The notes under the pieces were generated by a model, which ran no database searches, was not told where the DNA came from, and saw only the letters and a list, made by a program, of their open reading frames with translations. The position numbers were made by a program, and so were the translations under genes. Shown in pieces: positions 27,734 to 36,927 of a stretch of 64,000 nt of DNA. This DNA is from Methanosarcina sp. MSH10X1 (GTDB taxonomy: Archaea > Halobacteriota > Methanosarcinia > Methanosarcinales > Methanosarcinaceae), in assembly GCF_004099695.1 (NCBI RefSeq), contig NZ_SCHL01000008.1:1-64000 (forward strand), written 5' to 3'. The stretch's first letter is position 1. The number at the start of each line of letters is the position of its first letter.

Positions 27734-27818
27734 TGCGAGGGGTGCGATTCGAACGCACGAATTCCTACGAAAATGGGTCCTAAGCCCATCGCCTTTGACC
27801 TGGCTGGGCAACCCTCGC
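27734..27818 (-). tRNA. tRNA-Leu (anticodon TAG)
   Basis: 85-nt class II tRNA. Acceptor GCGAGGG/CCCTCGC; the anticodon stem ATGGG/CCCAT encloses CTTAGGA (anticodon TAG); there is a long variable arm; the T arm has GTTCGAATC. The discriminator is A and CCA is not encoded. Confidence 0.95.
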
Positions 27819-27909
27819 ACGAATGTCTGATTTTATTTTATGTACTTCATTAACTTCATTAATATATATAAAAAAGAGCAATCTATATTTTTTCTCTAAA
27901 AAATATTAA

Positions 27910-27981
27910 TGCGCCGACCGGGATTCGAACCCGGGTTTTGGGCTTGGAAGGCCCAAGTCATAGCCACTAGACCATCAACGC
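27910..27981 (-). tRNA. tRNA-Gly (anticodon TCC)
   Basis: 72-nt tRNA. Acceptor GCGTTGA pairs with TCGGCGC including G:U pairs, the anticodon loop is CTTCCAA between TTGGGC-type stems, and the T arm is GGGTTCGAATCCC. The discriminator is A and CCA is not encoded. It lies 92 bases from tRNA-Leu in the same orientation. Confidence 0.95.
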
Positions 27982-28038
27982 AAACTGCAACACATCTAGA
28001 GGTATTTCTTATATATATTCTTTTCGCTATCCGGGTCT

Positions 28039-28190
28039 CGCAAGCCTTTTCAAAAAATCGCTTGATCGCAAGCCTTTTCAAAAAAGGCTTGAGCGAAAAC
28101 CCCCGGGAAACGGCGTGATAAATCGGCGCAACGCAAGCCTTTTACAAAAAAGCTTGAGCGAAAACTTTTTTTAAAAAAGTTTTATCAAAA
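28039..28190. repeat. palindromic repeat family, three units
   Basis: CGCAAGCCTTTT begins three direct units at 28039, 28067 and 28132. Each is followed by a complementary A-rich arm (the second is a near perfect AAGCCTTTT...AAAAAAGGCTT hairpin). The block ends with AAAACTTTTTTTAAAAAAGTTTT. It lies downstream of convergent genes and resembles terminator-type repeats; a related palindrome occurs at 55382-55470. Confidence 0.8.
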
Positions 28191-28922
28191 ACTAATGCTT
28201 TATTTAGACCGGTGTAACCGGAGCGTGATAAACCGGCGCAACGGTTTCGGCACAACGGTTGCGGGTCAACAGTTTTGATCAAGCGACGCCATGTTTGTGG
28301 TCAAGCCGATTGATATCAAAATTACAGCCCTTATATCTCAAATTTTAGTGGGTTATAAAGTTAAAAAATCCTATTATCTCTAATGACTACTGGTTAAGTG
28401 CAGGTGTGCGCTGGAAGTTGCATATTGAAGTGTCAGGGATGGATATTACATATGGTCTGCTGATAATTAGTATTTAAATATCTCCTTTTATATAGCTATT
28501 TGTTATATATCTTAATTTTATACACATAGTTTTATCTTATTGTCAACCTGTTTTTCGTATAAGACTGATCTTTTTAACGCATATATTTTAGAGTATATTC
28601 TCCTGGATATACTCCATATGATATTATTTTATTACTCTGTTAAAATCAGGCTTTTTGTTATATTTTCTATTTTTTATTAATTTTTAAATAAAAAAGGCTG
28701 TCTTTTTGTATCTATCTTTTAAAATTATTCTATTCTGATATCTGCACTAATCCAACATTCAAAGTGTGAAAACAATTTTGTCCCCCCAAGGGGGATACAG
28801 GTAGAATTTCTTTATACCATACTGAATGGATATTTTATCTTTCTTTTTAATAACTGATTAAATATTCAGGACTTAACAAAAACTTAATGTAATGATCGCG
28901 TTATACGGAGTTTTAGATGGAT
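28190..28922. other. intergenic AT-rich region
   Basis: No gene seen; upstream of the ccmE relic. Probably holds its old promoter. Confidence 0.4.
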
Positions 28923-29310
28923 ATGAAATAGAACACTGCTTGCGCTTTTTCTAACTGCTGGCGTGTTCTTTATAGACATATGCGGCGTTGAGTCTTCGGT
29001 TAGTCGTTTTGTGATAGCTGATGTTTTGTCTGTTCCCACAGATCCGTTCAGGGCAAAAGTGAAATCCCACAAAATAGGAGTAAAATCCCAGGAAATGAGA
29101 GTAAAGTGCAGGAAATTATAGAATACGGAAATTTGAGGTGGCATTCAGACTGACAGTTTTCGAACCAGAGACGAAAACAATGAGAACTTGAAAGTTCATC
29201 TAGGATATACAGGCAGCTTTCCCTCCAATCTTGCTGAAGGAAAACAGGTAAGTATTAGCTGAACCATGTCTCTGAACCTAAGTTTGAAGCGGATAATATC
29301 GCTATTGGGC
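28923..29310 (+). pseudogene. ccmE (cytochrome c heme chaperone) pseudogene
   Basis: From ATG 28923 the plus strand can be read, with three frameshifts, as a CcmE-like protein. After a one-base loss near 28927 it runs LLALFLTAGVFFIDI (membrane anchor), SRFVIADVLSVPTDPFRAKV and KIGVKSQEMRVK. After a second one-base loss near 29107 it runs VQEIIEYGNLRWHSD. After a four-base insertion (GACTGACAG) near 29151 it runs SFRTRDENNENLKVH, then LGYTGSFPSNLAEGKQV. This is the V.Y.G.LPD.F.EGQ.V signature of CcmE. A last fragment SEPKFEADNI (about 29268-29301) suggests an internal deletion of the heme-binding region. The gene is clearly inactive. GGAG upstream of the start is intact. Confidence 0.65.
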
Positions 29311-29338
29311 GCCCGTCCAAGCACACGGAGTAATATTG

Positions 29339-30196
29339 ATGAACATTGAAGAGTGGGAAGAATACAGATATGTTGAATTCGGAATAAATACCTTCATTAC
29401 TCAAATGAAAGAACCCAGTTTAAAAAAAATGGTAGAACATGTCTGTAATACCGGAGGAAAGCGAATAAGACCAATTATACTCCTTCTCTCCAGTGAGATA
29501 TGTTCAGGTACGTACCACCAGAGCCTTGAAGCAGCTCTTGCTGTAGAAATGATGCATTCGGCTTCTCTTATTCACGACGACCTGCTGGACCAGGGGCTTA
29601 TTAGAAGAAACCTGCCTTCAGCTCCTGAAAAATTTGGCCCGTCGAAAGCACTTCTTTGCGGGGACTATTTAATTGCAAAGTCAATTGAACTTATTTCTCC
29701 TTATGGGGAAAGAGTAATCAAAGACTTCGGGAAAGCCGGAATGGATATGGCCGAAGGAGAAGTCCTTGACCTGAGGTTTGATAAGGACAATTTCGGGGAA
29801 AGCAATTATTTCGATTGCATTTACAAGAAAACAGCTTCTTTATTTGCGATCAGCGCTTCCATAGGGGCATATACCGGAGGGGCTGACGAAGCCCTGGCAG
29901 GGCGTTTTAATTTCTTTGGAAATTCTCTGGGAACGGCATACCAGATTGTTGATGATATTCTTGAGTTTCTGGAAGTGGTCGAAGGCAAGGAATCAAAATT
30001 CACATCTGAGACTCTGCCGCACGTGTACATGATGAATCTGTCAAAGGAAGAAGCAATACAAAAATCCATAGATGCCGTAAAGTTGCATGTTAATGCCGCA
30101 AAAGAGACCCTTCTAACATTCAAAGAATGTCCTGCAAGGGATAAACTCTTCCAGATTACTGATTATATCACTGTTGATATGCTTGAAAATGTCTAA
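29339..30196 (+). CDS. polyprenyl diphosphate synthase family protein
   Basis: 285 residues of the trans-isoprenyl diphosphate synthase fold: GGKRIRPIILLLSSE, the first Asp-rich motif DDLLD within SLIHDDLLDQGLIRRN, GDYLIAKSIEL, and KTASLFAISASIGAYTG. The second Asp-rich motif reads DDILE instead of DDxxD, so its metal site is altered. The frame is open to TTG 29336; CGGAG at 29326-29330 favours ATG 29339. It may have 134 bases to the following radical SAM gene, suggesting an operon and a shared isoprenoid pathway. Chain length cannot be read from the residues before the first motif with confidence. Confidence 0.88.
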   Translation: MNIEEWEEYRYVEFGINTFITQMKEPSLKKMVEHVCNTGGKRIRPIILLLSSEICSGTYHQSLEAALAVEMMHSASLIHDDLLDQGLIRRNLPSAPEKFGPSKALLCGDYLIAKSIELISPYGERVIKDFGKAGMDMAEGEVLDLRFDKDNFGESNYFDCIYKKTASLFAISASIGAYTGGADEALAGRFNFFGNSLGTAYQIVDDILEFLEVVEGKESKFTSETLPHVYMMNLSKEEAIQKSIDAVKLHVNAAKETLLTFKECPARDKLFQITDYITVDMLENV

Positions 30197-30330
30197 TCGA
30201 CCGGCTCTTACTGAAAAATGAGTTGCAATCCGCCGAATTTCCTGATTTAAAACGTGAAAATGATATCATTCAGGTTTTATCTAATCTAATAACTCTTCCA
30301 ATTTTGCCACTAACTTAACCAGGTGTATCC

Positions 30331-31509
30331 ATGCGAGTATATGATAGTCCGGTGCTTAAAGTAAATGCCAGTACAGAAAACGAAAAAATGGTGCTTGATG
30401 CCGAAGGTCCTCTTTCTCAGCTTGCAAAACCCTTCCTCAAGCGAATAAACAGCATTTTTGCGGAAGAAAAACCTATCTCAATGAATGAGAACGAGATTAT
30501 TTTCTCTACATGGATCCCACCTATTCCGGGACCTGTTTTCAGTCGCGTAATAAGTGCTGAGATTGCAGCCATCAGGAAAAAGAGAGTTCCTGATCAGTTA
30601 TCAATAGGAATTACTGCCCGTTGTCCCAATCGCTGCATCCACTGCGGAGCAGCCGATATTAAGCCGGAAAAGGAACTGACCCTTGATGAGATTTCCGGGG
30701 CTGTGAACCAGAGCCTGGATCTTGGGTCTTATCTTATCTCTTTTGACGGCGGGGAGACCATGCTCCGAAACGACCTTCCTGAGATGGTAGCCAGAGTAGA
30801 CAAATCCAGGGCAATCGCTACCTGCTTTACCTCAGGCTTCAAGCTTTCCGAAGAAAGGGCAAGGGAACTTAAAGCTGCAGGTCTTTACGCCTCAAGAATC
30901 AGTCTGGACAGCCCATTTGAAGCTGAACACGACCGCATTCGGGGTCGAGAGGGGGCATACAGGGATGCAGTTGCCGGAATAAAGAACGCGAGAGATGCAG
31001 GGATCCTTACAGATATGTTTGTGGTCGTTTCCCCTCACAACATTGACGACCTTGAGGAATTTTATAACCTTGCAGTTGGCCTTGGGATGCATGAACTCTC
31101 GATCTACGAAATAATTGCAGTCGGACGCTGGCTTGATCACGAGGATGAAGTGATAAGTGAGAAAGATGTCTCACGGCTTGAGAGATTCCAGAAAGCAATG
31201 AATGCCAGACCTGAAGGTCCCAGAGTGACCGCTTTCCCATACTTTATGGGTCCCAGCCTGTTCGGGTGCTTTGCGGGAAAACGCTGGGTGCACGTTGCTT
31301 CGGATGGGGAAGTTATGCCCTGTGCTTACACTCCTCTCTCTTTTGGAAATATCTGTGAGGAGTCTCTGGAAGCCATCTGGAAGCGTATGGGCAAGCATAA
31401 CGCCTACAAAAAGGATGCCGCTTATTGCATGATGCGCAACCCTGATTTTCGGAAGGAATATATTCATACCATTCCTCAGGGCGCAAGAATTCCTTACAGA
31501 CTTAAATAA
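30331..31509 (+). CDS. radical SAM protein with SPASM-like C terminus
   Basis: 392 residues. The radical SAM cluster motif is CPNRCIHC (about 106-113, CxxxCxxC), followed by FDGGETMLRNDL, SGFKLSEERARELK and DSPFEAEHDRIRG. The C-terminal part (from about 300) has GCFAGKRWVHVASDGEVMPC and AYCMM, a partial auxiliary-cluster (SPASM/twitch) arrangement. The N-terminal ~90 residues are specific to this subgroup. It lies downstream of the polyprenyl synthase in the same orientation. Its reaction is unknown; a modification of an isoprenoid or a small peptide is a guess from context. Confidence 0.85.
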   Translation: MRVYDSPVLKVNASTENEKMVLDAEGPLSQLAKPFLKRINSIFAEEKPISMNENEIIFSTWIPPIPGPVFSRVISAEIAAIRKKRVPDQLSIGITARCPNRCIHCGAADIKPEKELTLDEISGAVNQSLDLGSYLISFDGGETMLRNDLPEMVARVDKSRAIATCFTSGFKLSEERARELKAAGLYASRISLDSPFEAEHDRIRGREGAYRDAVAGIKNARDAGILTDMFVVVSPHNIDDLEEFYNLAVGLGMHELSIYEIIAVGRWLDHEDEVISEKDVSRLERFQKAMNARPEGPRVTAFPYFMGPSLFGCFAGKRWVHVASDGEVMPCAYTPLSFGNICEESLEAIWKRMGKHNAYKKDAAYCMMRNPDFRKEYIHTIPQGARIPYRLK

Positions 31510-32265
31510 CATTTTTTATGTTATTTTTAGTTCGGTATTTTAAATTACAGCTTCGGAGAATAAACGTTTTCAGGGCTTTTTTCCCGAAATACTCCTTTTT
31601 TTCACGGAAAACAGACTGATTTCCCAACTTGAAAGTTGAATACTGAAATCTGCATACCGGATTCATCTGTTATTGGGGGTCGGACAGGAGCCTATTTTAA
31701 AAAGTTAGCTTTCGAAAGGTCTGGTTTTTTTGAAACTCGGCTTAACCGAATGAAAATTTTCACCAATTTCCGCCTGAAAGTAAGTTCTGTACTTTGGTTC
31801 AAAAAGCCTTTAAAAGCTTCCGTTCCAATGAAGAGTGGCTAAAATGCCTTCTATAATATCATCCATTTATAATTTTTTAACTGACTTTAATACAGTTTTG
31901 AATATATACATCGGATTTTATCTCTTATAATTAGGGTTACGCTTTACATTTTATTTTCAGGTTTTCAATTTGATAATTTTTCATTACTTAATTATATTTC
32001 ACTGTCGGGATCGAATTATTTTTTACTGTTATATTTAATCTTTTTCATTTTAATCGTATATTTCACTATTTATATTTCCCATTTTCTTAAAAATTTCTTA
32101 TACACTGGATGTATCATGATTTTTCATTATATTTTCTCTCCTCTTCTTTGATAAAACCGAAGCTGTTATATAGTTCTTTCACGAAGGATTTGTTAACTAC
32201 CTCCATTGGAGTAGAGATTTTTAATTATTAATTTATATATTAAATTTTGAGAGACGGAGATTCAC
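31510..32265. other. intergenic region upstream of the ATP synthase operon
   Basis: AT-rich 756 bases. TATA-like words occur at 32166-32173 and 32231-32240; GGAG at 32256-32259 is the ahaH ribosome binding site. An open frame at 31636-31842 starts with IPDSSVIGGRTG, which resembles the first strand of PIN domains but then diverges; I do not call it a gene. Confidence 0.45.
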
Positions 32266-32595
32266 ATGGCTAAAAATGAAATCTTATCTGAAATAAAAAA
32301 AGCTGAGGAAAGCGCCAAATCAATGGTTGACGAAGCCATTGACGCTAAAAACAAGCGCATTTCCGATGCTCGGGCTGAAGCCAGGGAAATCCTGAAACAG
32401 GCCGAAATTGATGCACATAAAGCTTCACAAGACTCTTTTAAAGAGGGTGAAAAAAAGATCCTGGAGGAAAGAGATAAGATCGTCATCGATGGTGAAAAAA
32501 ACGCATTAGCCATGTCCCAAAAAGCTCAAGCTAACATCGACAAATCCGTCAATTACCTAGTACAGGAGTTTGAGAGGGCGGTCCTTAATGAGTAG
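32266..32595 (+). CDS. ahaH: A1Ao ATP synthase subunit H (peripheral stalk)
   Basis: 109 residues, mostly one long Ala/Glu/Lys-rich helix ([34 protein letters not shown]) as expected for the stalk subunit that pairs with AhaE. First gene of the ahaHIKECFABDG operon. The last codons overlap the start of ahaI. The stop TAG is followed two codons later by TAA, so any pyrrolysine readthrough would add only two residues. Confidence 0.93.
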   Translation: MAKNEILSEIKKAEESAKSMVDEAIDAKNKRISDARAEAREILKQAEIDAHKASQDSFKEGEKKILEERDKIVIDGEKNALAMSQKAQANIDKSVNYLVQEFERAVLNE

Positions 32596-34537
32596 ACCTA
32601 AAGAGATGACAAGGGCCGTTATTGTCGGGCACAAAAGCATTCTAAAAGAAACCATCGATGCATTGCATGATACGAATCTTTTTCACGTCGAAGATTTTGT
32701 TGAAGACGAGTCTGGTTTTAAGATCAGCAAGCCATTTAAAAACGCAGAAGAAGTCTCTAAAAAGCTTGTGAAGATCCGCTCTATCGCCAATTATTTGGGG
32801 ATTGAAAGCAAAAAACCGGCAGTTCAGAAATCTGATGCTGTCTTACGGGAACTTGACTCGAAGTTGAATGAACTGGATAGGACAATCTCAGCTAAAACGG
32901 AAACAATTTCCCAGCTTGAAAACGAATTAAAGGACCTGGATTCCCAGAAAAAGGAAATCCTGCCTTATCTGTCCATCAACCTCGACTTCGAATACTACCG
33001 TGGCTACGAGAGTCTCAAGGTTTTCGCAGGCACTGTAAAAGGTAGCCTGGAAGCGAGTCAGATTTCGAGTATCACCCAAGCTTACGAACTGTACTATGAC
33101 CCTCAATCAAAAGCAGTTGTACTGTTTGTAGCTAAAAATGATGCTGACAAAGTCTACGAATTACTTCAGGGTCTTGGATTCAAAGAACTTAGAGTTCCAG
33201 ACAGAGGTGGTGTCCCAAGCGAACTGTTAAGATTCATTGAACAGAAAGAAGCCGAAGTCACCAGAAGGATCGAATCCTTGAAGGGTGAGATCGAGTCCTT
33301 GAAAACCAAGTACGCCGATTTTATCCTTGCCAGCGACGAAGTCCTGAGTATCGAGAGTCAGAAAGCAGAACTGCCTCTTAGAATAGCTACATCTGCAAAC
33401 GCGTTCATAATCGATGGCTGGACTCCCACCGAAGATTACGACAAGGTTGTCAGTGTAGTTAACAGTGCCACTAAAGGCAAGGCATATGTCACCAGCCTCG
33501 AAGTTCATGAAGAGGAAGAGGAACATGCCCCTGTCGAGTACAATAACTCAAAAACTGTGGCACCGATGCAGGAAATTATGGATCTGTATTCCAGGCCCAA
33601 ATATACTGAAATTGATCCATCGGCAGCGATTTTCATCACCTTCCCGCTGATATATGGAATGATTCTCGGAGACATCGGATATGCACTGATATTGGGAGGG
33701 CTTGCGCTGGCTATCAAAGCAATGGTAAAGTCAGATGCAGTGAAGCCTCTCATGAATATTCTTATCTATTGTCAGTTATGGTCAATTCTCTTTGGAGTTC
33801 TTTATGGTGAGTTCCTTGGATTCTCGCTTGCAAGTTTGCATACCGCACATGGAGTGACGGCAGGCTTGATTCCGGGTTGGGAAACTATCACGCTCTTTGA
33901 GAGTATCGGAGGCGAGGCATTTACTTTCCCGATTCACAGGTCTCACATGGTAATGACTATGATTGCAATAAGTGTCTTAGTAGGACTGATTCATTTAAAT
34001 CTTGGTTTCCTGTTCGGATTTTCAAACATCGCCAGGCACCATGGAATGAAACATGCAGTCCTTGAAAAAGGCAGTTGGATCATTATCGAGCTTGGTGTGC
34101 TCGTTGCAGTTCTCGGCTATTTTGGCGGCAATTCAGTGCTCACCTATGTTGGCGCTGGTATTCTTGTTCTCGGTGTCGTGATGCTCACCATGGGTGAAGG
34201 TATCAAAGGCCCGATCGAGTTGCCATCTCTTATGGGGAATGCACTTTCGTATGCCCGTATTATCGCAGTCGGTCTGTCTTCGATTTACATCGCAGGTACG
34301 GTAAATGATATTGCTTTCAAAATGATTTGGGCTGATCATTCTCAGATCGGCTTCGCAGCAGTAGCTGCAATAATCGTATTTATACTCGGACATGGCCTTA
34401 ACACTGTTCTGAGTATTATCGCTCCCGGACTGCATGCACTCAGGTTGCAGTATGTAGAATTCTTCGGAAAATTCTATGAGGGCGGGGGCAGAAAATTCAA
34501 CCCATTCGGATATATAAGAAAATACACGGAGGAATAA
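32588..34537 (+). CDS. ahaI: A1Ao ATP synthase subunit I (a-type, ion path)
   Basis: 649 residues. The N-terminal ~340 residues form the cytosolic stator arm with coiled-coil segments (about 75-130 and 225-265), followed by about eight membrane helices from about 345 ([24 protein letters not shown]) to the C terminus. The conserved Arg for ion transfer is in [16 protein letters not shown] near residue 560. The frame is open to 32570, but ATG 32588 fits homologues and overlaps ahaH by eight bases. It makes the ion channel with AhaK. Confidence 0.95.
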   Translation: MSRPKEMTRAVIVGHKSILKETIDALHDTNLFHVEDFVEDESGFKISKPFKNAEEVSKKLVKIRSIANYLGIESKKPAVQKSDAVLRELDSKLNELDRTISAKTETISQLENELKDLDSQKKEILPYLSINLDFEYYRGYESLKVFAGTVKGSLEASQISSITQAYELYYDPQSKAVVLFVAKNDADKVYELLQGLGFKELRVPDRGGVPSELLRFIEQKEAEVTRRIESLKGEIESLKTKYADFILASDEVLSIESQKAELPLRIATSANAFIIDGWTPTEDYDKVVSVVNSATKGKAYVTSLEVHEEEEEHAPVEYNNSKTVAPMQEIMDLYSRPKYTEIDPSAAIFITFPLIYGMILGDIGYALILGGLALAIKAMVKSDAVKPLMNILIYCQLWSILFGVLYGEFLGFSLASLHTAHGVTAGLIPGWETITLFESIGGEAFTFPIHRSHMVMTMIAISVLVGLIHLNLGFLFGFSNIARHHGMKHAVLEKGSWIIIELGVLVAVLGYFGGNSVLTYVGAGILVLGVVMLTMGEGIKGPIELPSLMGNALSYARIIAVGLSSIYIAGTVNDIAFKMIWADHSQIGFAAVAAIIVFILGHGLNTVLSIIAPGLHALRLQYVEFFGKFYEGGGRKFNPFGYIRKYTEE

Positions 34538-34541
34538 AAAC

Positions 34542-34787
34542 ATGACAGACGGAGCAACAGCAGGTCTCTTTTTGGACGCAGCAGGAATGAAAGCACTCGG
34601 CGCATCAATCGCAATCGCAGTAACTGGTCTTGCATCTGCAATAGCTGAGAAAGATATCGGTACAGCAGCAATCGGCGCAATGGCAGAAAATGAGGGATTA
34701 TTCGGTAAGGGTCTGATCCTTACTGTCATTCCAGAAACCATTGTTATCTTCGGTCTTGTCGTTGCATTGCTTATCAATTCTGCTTAA
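34542..34787 (+). CDS. ahaK: A1Ao ATP synthase subunit K (c-ring proteolipid)
   Basis: 81 residues with two membrane helices (ALGASIAIAVTGLASAIA and LILTVIPETIVIFGLVVALL). The ion-carrying Glu is in IPETIVIFG of helix two. One hairpin per subunit, unlike the duplicated or tripled forms of some archaea. A 13-bp hairpin begins at its stop codon. Many copies of this subunit are needed per enzyme, so extra stability or processing of this mRNA segment would be useful. Confidence 0.95.
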   Translation: MTDGATAGLFLDAAGMKALGASIAIAVTGLASAIAEKDIGTAAIGAMAENEGLFGKGLILTVIPETIVIFGLVVALLINSA

Positions 34788-34814
34788 ATTTAAGAGCACT
34801 CTGCTCTTAAATTT
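34786..34814 (+). promoter_or_regulatory. 13-bp perfect hairpin at the ahaK stop codon
   Basis: AAATTTAAGAGCA (34786-34798) pairs perfectly with TGCTCTTAAATTT (34802-34814) with a CTC loop. Its 5' arm overlaps the TAA stop. It is not followed by a clear T-run and the operon continues, so mRNA stability or processing is more likely than full termination. Confidence 0.75.
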
Positions 34815-34815
34815 C

Positions 34816-34964
34816 TTAGAGCATTGCTTTAAGCTTACCTGGACTTTTTTCCTTACCAGGCAAGCTTGGAGCAATTATAGTGCTCTAAGCTCCCCTTAGG
34901 TATCGTTGCACTCTAAGCAGCTTAGAGTTTCTGCTCTAGGCTTTAGAGCACTTTTTTGCTCTAA
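34816..34964 (+). promoter_or_regulatory. cluster of nested hairpins between ahaK and ahaE
   Basis: Outer arms TTAGAGCA (34816-34823) and TGCTCTAA (34881-34888) enclose a stem AAGCTTACCTGG/CCAGGCAAGCTT (34831-34867). Further stems are CTCTAAG/CTTAGAG (34911-34927) and TGCTCTA/TAGAGCA (34932-34950), then CTTTTTTGCTCTAAA. All are built from the same short word and its complement. The structure probably controls expression between the c subunit and the downstream stalk and catalytic genes. Confidence 0.7.
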
Positions 34965-34984
34965 ATTTATTTGGAGGTGTAAGC

Positions 34985-35536
34985 ATGGGACTAGAGATCG
35001 TTGTAAAAGACATCCAAGAGGGTGCAAGAGCTGAGGTTTCCCGTATTAAAGCCGAAGGCGATGCAAAGGCCTCCGAGATCATAAATGAAGCTAAAGATAT
35101 TCAGAAGAAGATGCTCGGAGACAGCCTTGCCAAGTCGGAAGAGGACCTCCAAAATCTGCACCAGCAGGTCATATCAAGTGCAAACCTGGAAGTGAAAAGA
35201 ATTACGCTTAACAAGCGTAAGGAACTTCTAGATAAAGTTTATAGTCAGACAGTTGAAAAAATCAAGTCAATGCCGGCATCCAAAAAAGAAGAGCTGTTGA
35301 AGATTATTCTCAACAAGTATGAAGCTAGCGGTGCTAGAGTTTACTCTTCTAAGGAGTCAGAAGAGACCGTCAAAAAGTTAACTTCTCTGTCTTACGCTGG
35401 CAATATTGATTCCATCGGCGGAGTTGTTCTGGAAAACCAGGATGGAACAATCAGGTTAGATTTCACATACGATTCAATCCTGAAAGACGTGTATGAACGT
35501 TCATTGAAGCAGATATCTGATATATTATACGGGTGA
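34985..35536 (+). CDS. ahaE: A1Ao ATP synthase subunit E (peripheral stalk)
   Basis: 183 residues: a long N-terminal helix (about 1-85, rich in Ala, Lys and Glu) and a globular C-terminal domain with SIGGVVLENQDGTIRLDFTYDS, as in archaeal E subunits. GGAGG lies nine bases before the start, after the structured spacer. Pairs with AhaH. Confidence 0.95.
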   Translation: MGLEIVVKDIQEGARAEVSRIKAEGDAKASEIINEAKDIQKKMLGDSLAKSEEDLQNLHQQVISSANLEVKRITLNKRKELLDKVYSQTVEKIKSMPASKKEELLKIILNKYEASGARVYSSKESEETVKKLTSLSYAGNIDSIGGVVLENQDGTIRLDFTYDSILKDVYERSLKQISDILYG

Positions 35537-35542
35537 TGTTTG

Positions 35543-36625
35543 ATGCCGCTTTTGGAGAATCTCTGGGGGAAAAAGCCCTCACGAAAATCCGATAAAAAGA
35601 AAAAAGGCAGTTCTAACTATGCTTATGCCGTAACCCGTGTCCGCGCGATGAAAAGTAAGCTGCTTCCTAAAGAATCGTATCCCCGGCTTCTTAACATGGG
35701 GATTGATGAAATCACCCGCTTTATCCAAGAGTCTGAATACAAAAACGATGTTGACGAACTGGCAATGAAATATAGTGGTGGCGATCTGGCAGAACATGCA
35801 TTGAACAGGAATCTTGCGCTCACCTATGATAAGTTGGTAAGAATCACTACAGGAGAATTGAACTATCTGGTTGTCGCATATCTGAAAAGATATGACATCT
35901 GGAACATAAAGACACTTCTCCGTGGTAAACTCTACAACGCGTCTGTTGAAGATATCCTGGAATCTCTGATTGCTGCCGGGGAGTTTACTTACACTTCTAT
36001 GTCAGAACTTGCAGCCAAGGCTACATACCAGGAAGTCATTGAAGGCCTGAAATATACTGAGTACTACCCCTTGCTGCAGAAATTTGACGGAACCAACCTG
36101 GCATATATAGAAAACGAACTTGACAAGATGTATTATGCAGGCTTGTTTGAAGCAATCGGAAAACCAAGATCCAAGGACCGCAAGCTCTTTACCAAGGTTG
36201 TCAAACTGGAAGTAGACGTTAAGAACCTGATTAATCTCTTCAGGCTGAAAAAAGCAGGAGTCGTTCAGCTTGATGAAATCATGCCCCTCATGATTGAAGG
36301 TGGTCTCGAGTTAAAAACCGAGAAACTGGCGTCTCTACAATATGACGAATTTGTCAACGAGCTTCAAAGAACTCAGTACTGGGATGCAATCTCAGGCGTT
36401 ACAGGTTCGGACATGGCTTCTCTGAACACTCTCGAAAGCAGGCTCACAAGATATTATCTTGAATCTTCAACCATTCTTTCGCATGTATCTCCGATCACAG
36501 TTGTACCTATTCTGGACTATATCATTCATAAAAATAATGAGGCTACCAATCTCCGGATCATTTTCAGAGGTAAAGAAACTGGCCTCAGTGATGAGTTAAT
36601 CAAAGACCAGTTGGTGATTATTTAA
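35543..36625 (+). CDS. ahaC: A1Ao ATP synthase subunit C (central stalk socket)
   Basis: 360 residues, helical, with the three-fold V-type d/C pattern (for example [20 protein letters not shown] and [19 protein letters not shown]). Couples the central rotor to the c ring. The frame includes a preceding TTG (35540), but ATG 35543 is the natural start. Its stop TAA overlaps the ahaF ATG by one base. Confidence 0.93.
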   Translation: MPLLENLWGKKPSRKSDKKKKGSSNYAYAVTRVRAMKSKLLPKESYPRLLNMGIDEITRFIQESEYKNDVDELAMKYSGGDLAEHALNRNLALTYDKLVRITTGELNYLVVAYLKRYDIWNIKTLLRGKLYNASVEDILESLIAAGEFTYTSMSELAAKATYQEVIEGLKYTEYYPLLQKFDGTNLAYIENELDKMYYAGLFEAIGKPRSKDRKLFTKVVKLEVDVKNLINLFRLKKAGVVQLDEIMPLMIEGGLELKTEKLASLQYDEFVNELQRTQYWDAISGVTGSDMASLNTLESRLTRYYLESSTILSHVSPITVVPILDYIIHKNNEATNLRIIFRGKETGLSDELIKDQLVII

Positions 36626-36927
36626 TGGAGTTAGCAGTGATTGGAAAGAGCGAATTTGTTACAGGGTTCAGGCTGGCTGGCATCAGTAAGGTTTATGAAA
36701 CCACTGACATCAAGGCTACAGAGTCCGTTATAAAATCTGTGCTTGAAGATAGAAGTGTTGGAATCCTTGTAATGCATAATGATGACATTAGTAATCTGCC
36801 GGAACTTTTGAGGAAAAACTTAAATGAGTCTGTCCAGCCTACAGTAGTAGCGCTAGGAGGCAGCGGAGCAGGCTCAAATTTAAGAGATAAAATAAAACAA
36901 GCGGTAGGTGTTGATCTGTGGAAGTAA
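36625..36927 (+). CDS. ahaF: A1Ao ATP synthase subunit F (central stalk)
   Basis: 100 residues with the Rossmann-like fold of F subunits: [33 protein letters not shown], and [10 protein letters not shown]. Overlaps ahaA by ten bases, so translation is coupled. Confidence 0.93.
   Translation: MELAVIGKSEFVTGFRLAGISKVYETTDIKATESVIKSVLEDRSVGILVMHNDDISNLPELLRKNLNESVQPTVVALGGSGAGSNLRDKIKQAVGVDLWK

Noticed and set aside
28884-29144. 86-residue open frame on the minus strand
   Set aside because: Overlaps the ccmE relic on the plus strand, which has clear protein similarity.
31636-31842. 68-residue frame starting IPDSSVIGGRTG, resembling a PIN domain start
   Set aside because: Similarity stops after about 12 residues, there is no ribosome binding site, and the catalytic acids further on are missing; at most a relic.
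32590-32601. TAG stop of ahaH as a possible pyrrolysine codon
   Set aside because: It overlaps the ahaI start and a TAA follows two codons later, so readthrough would change almost nothing.
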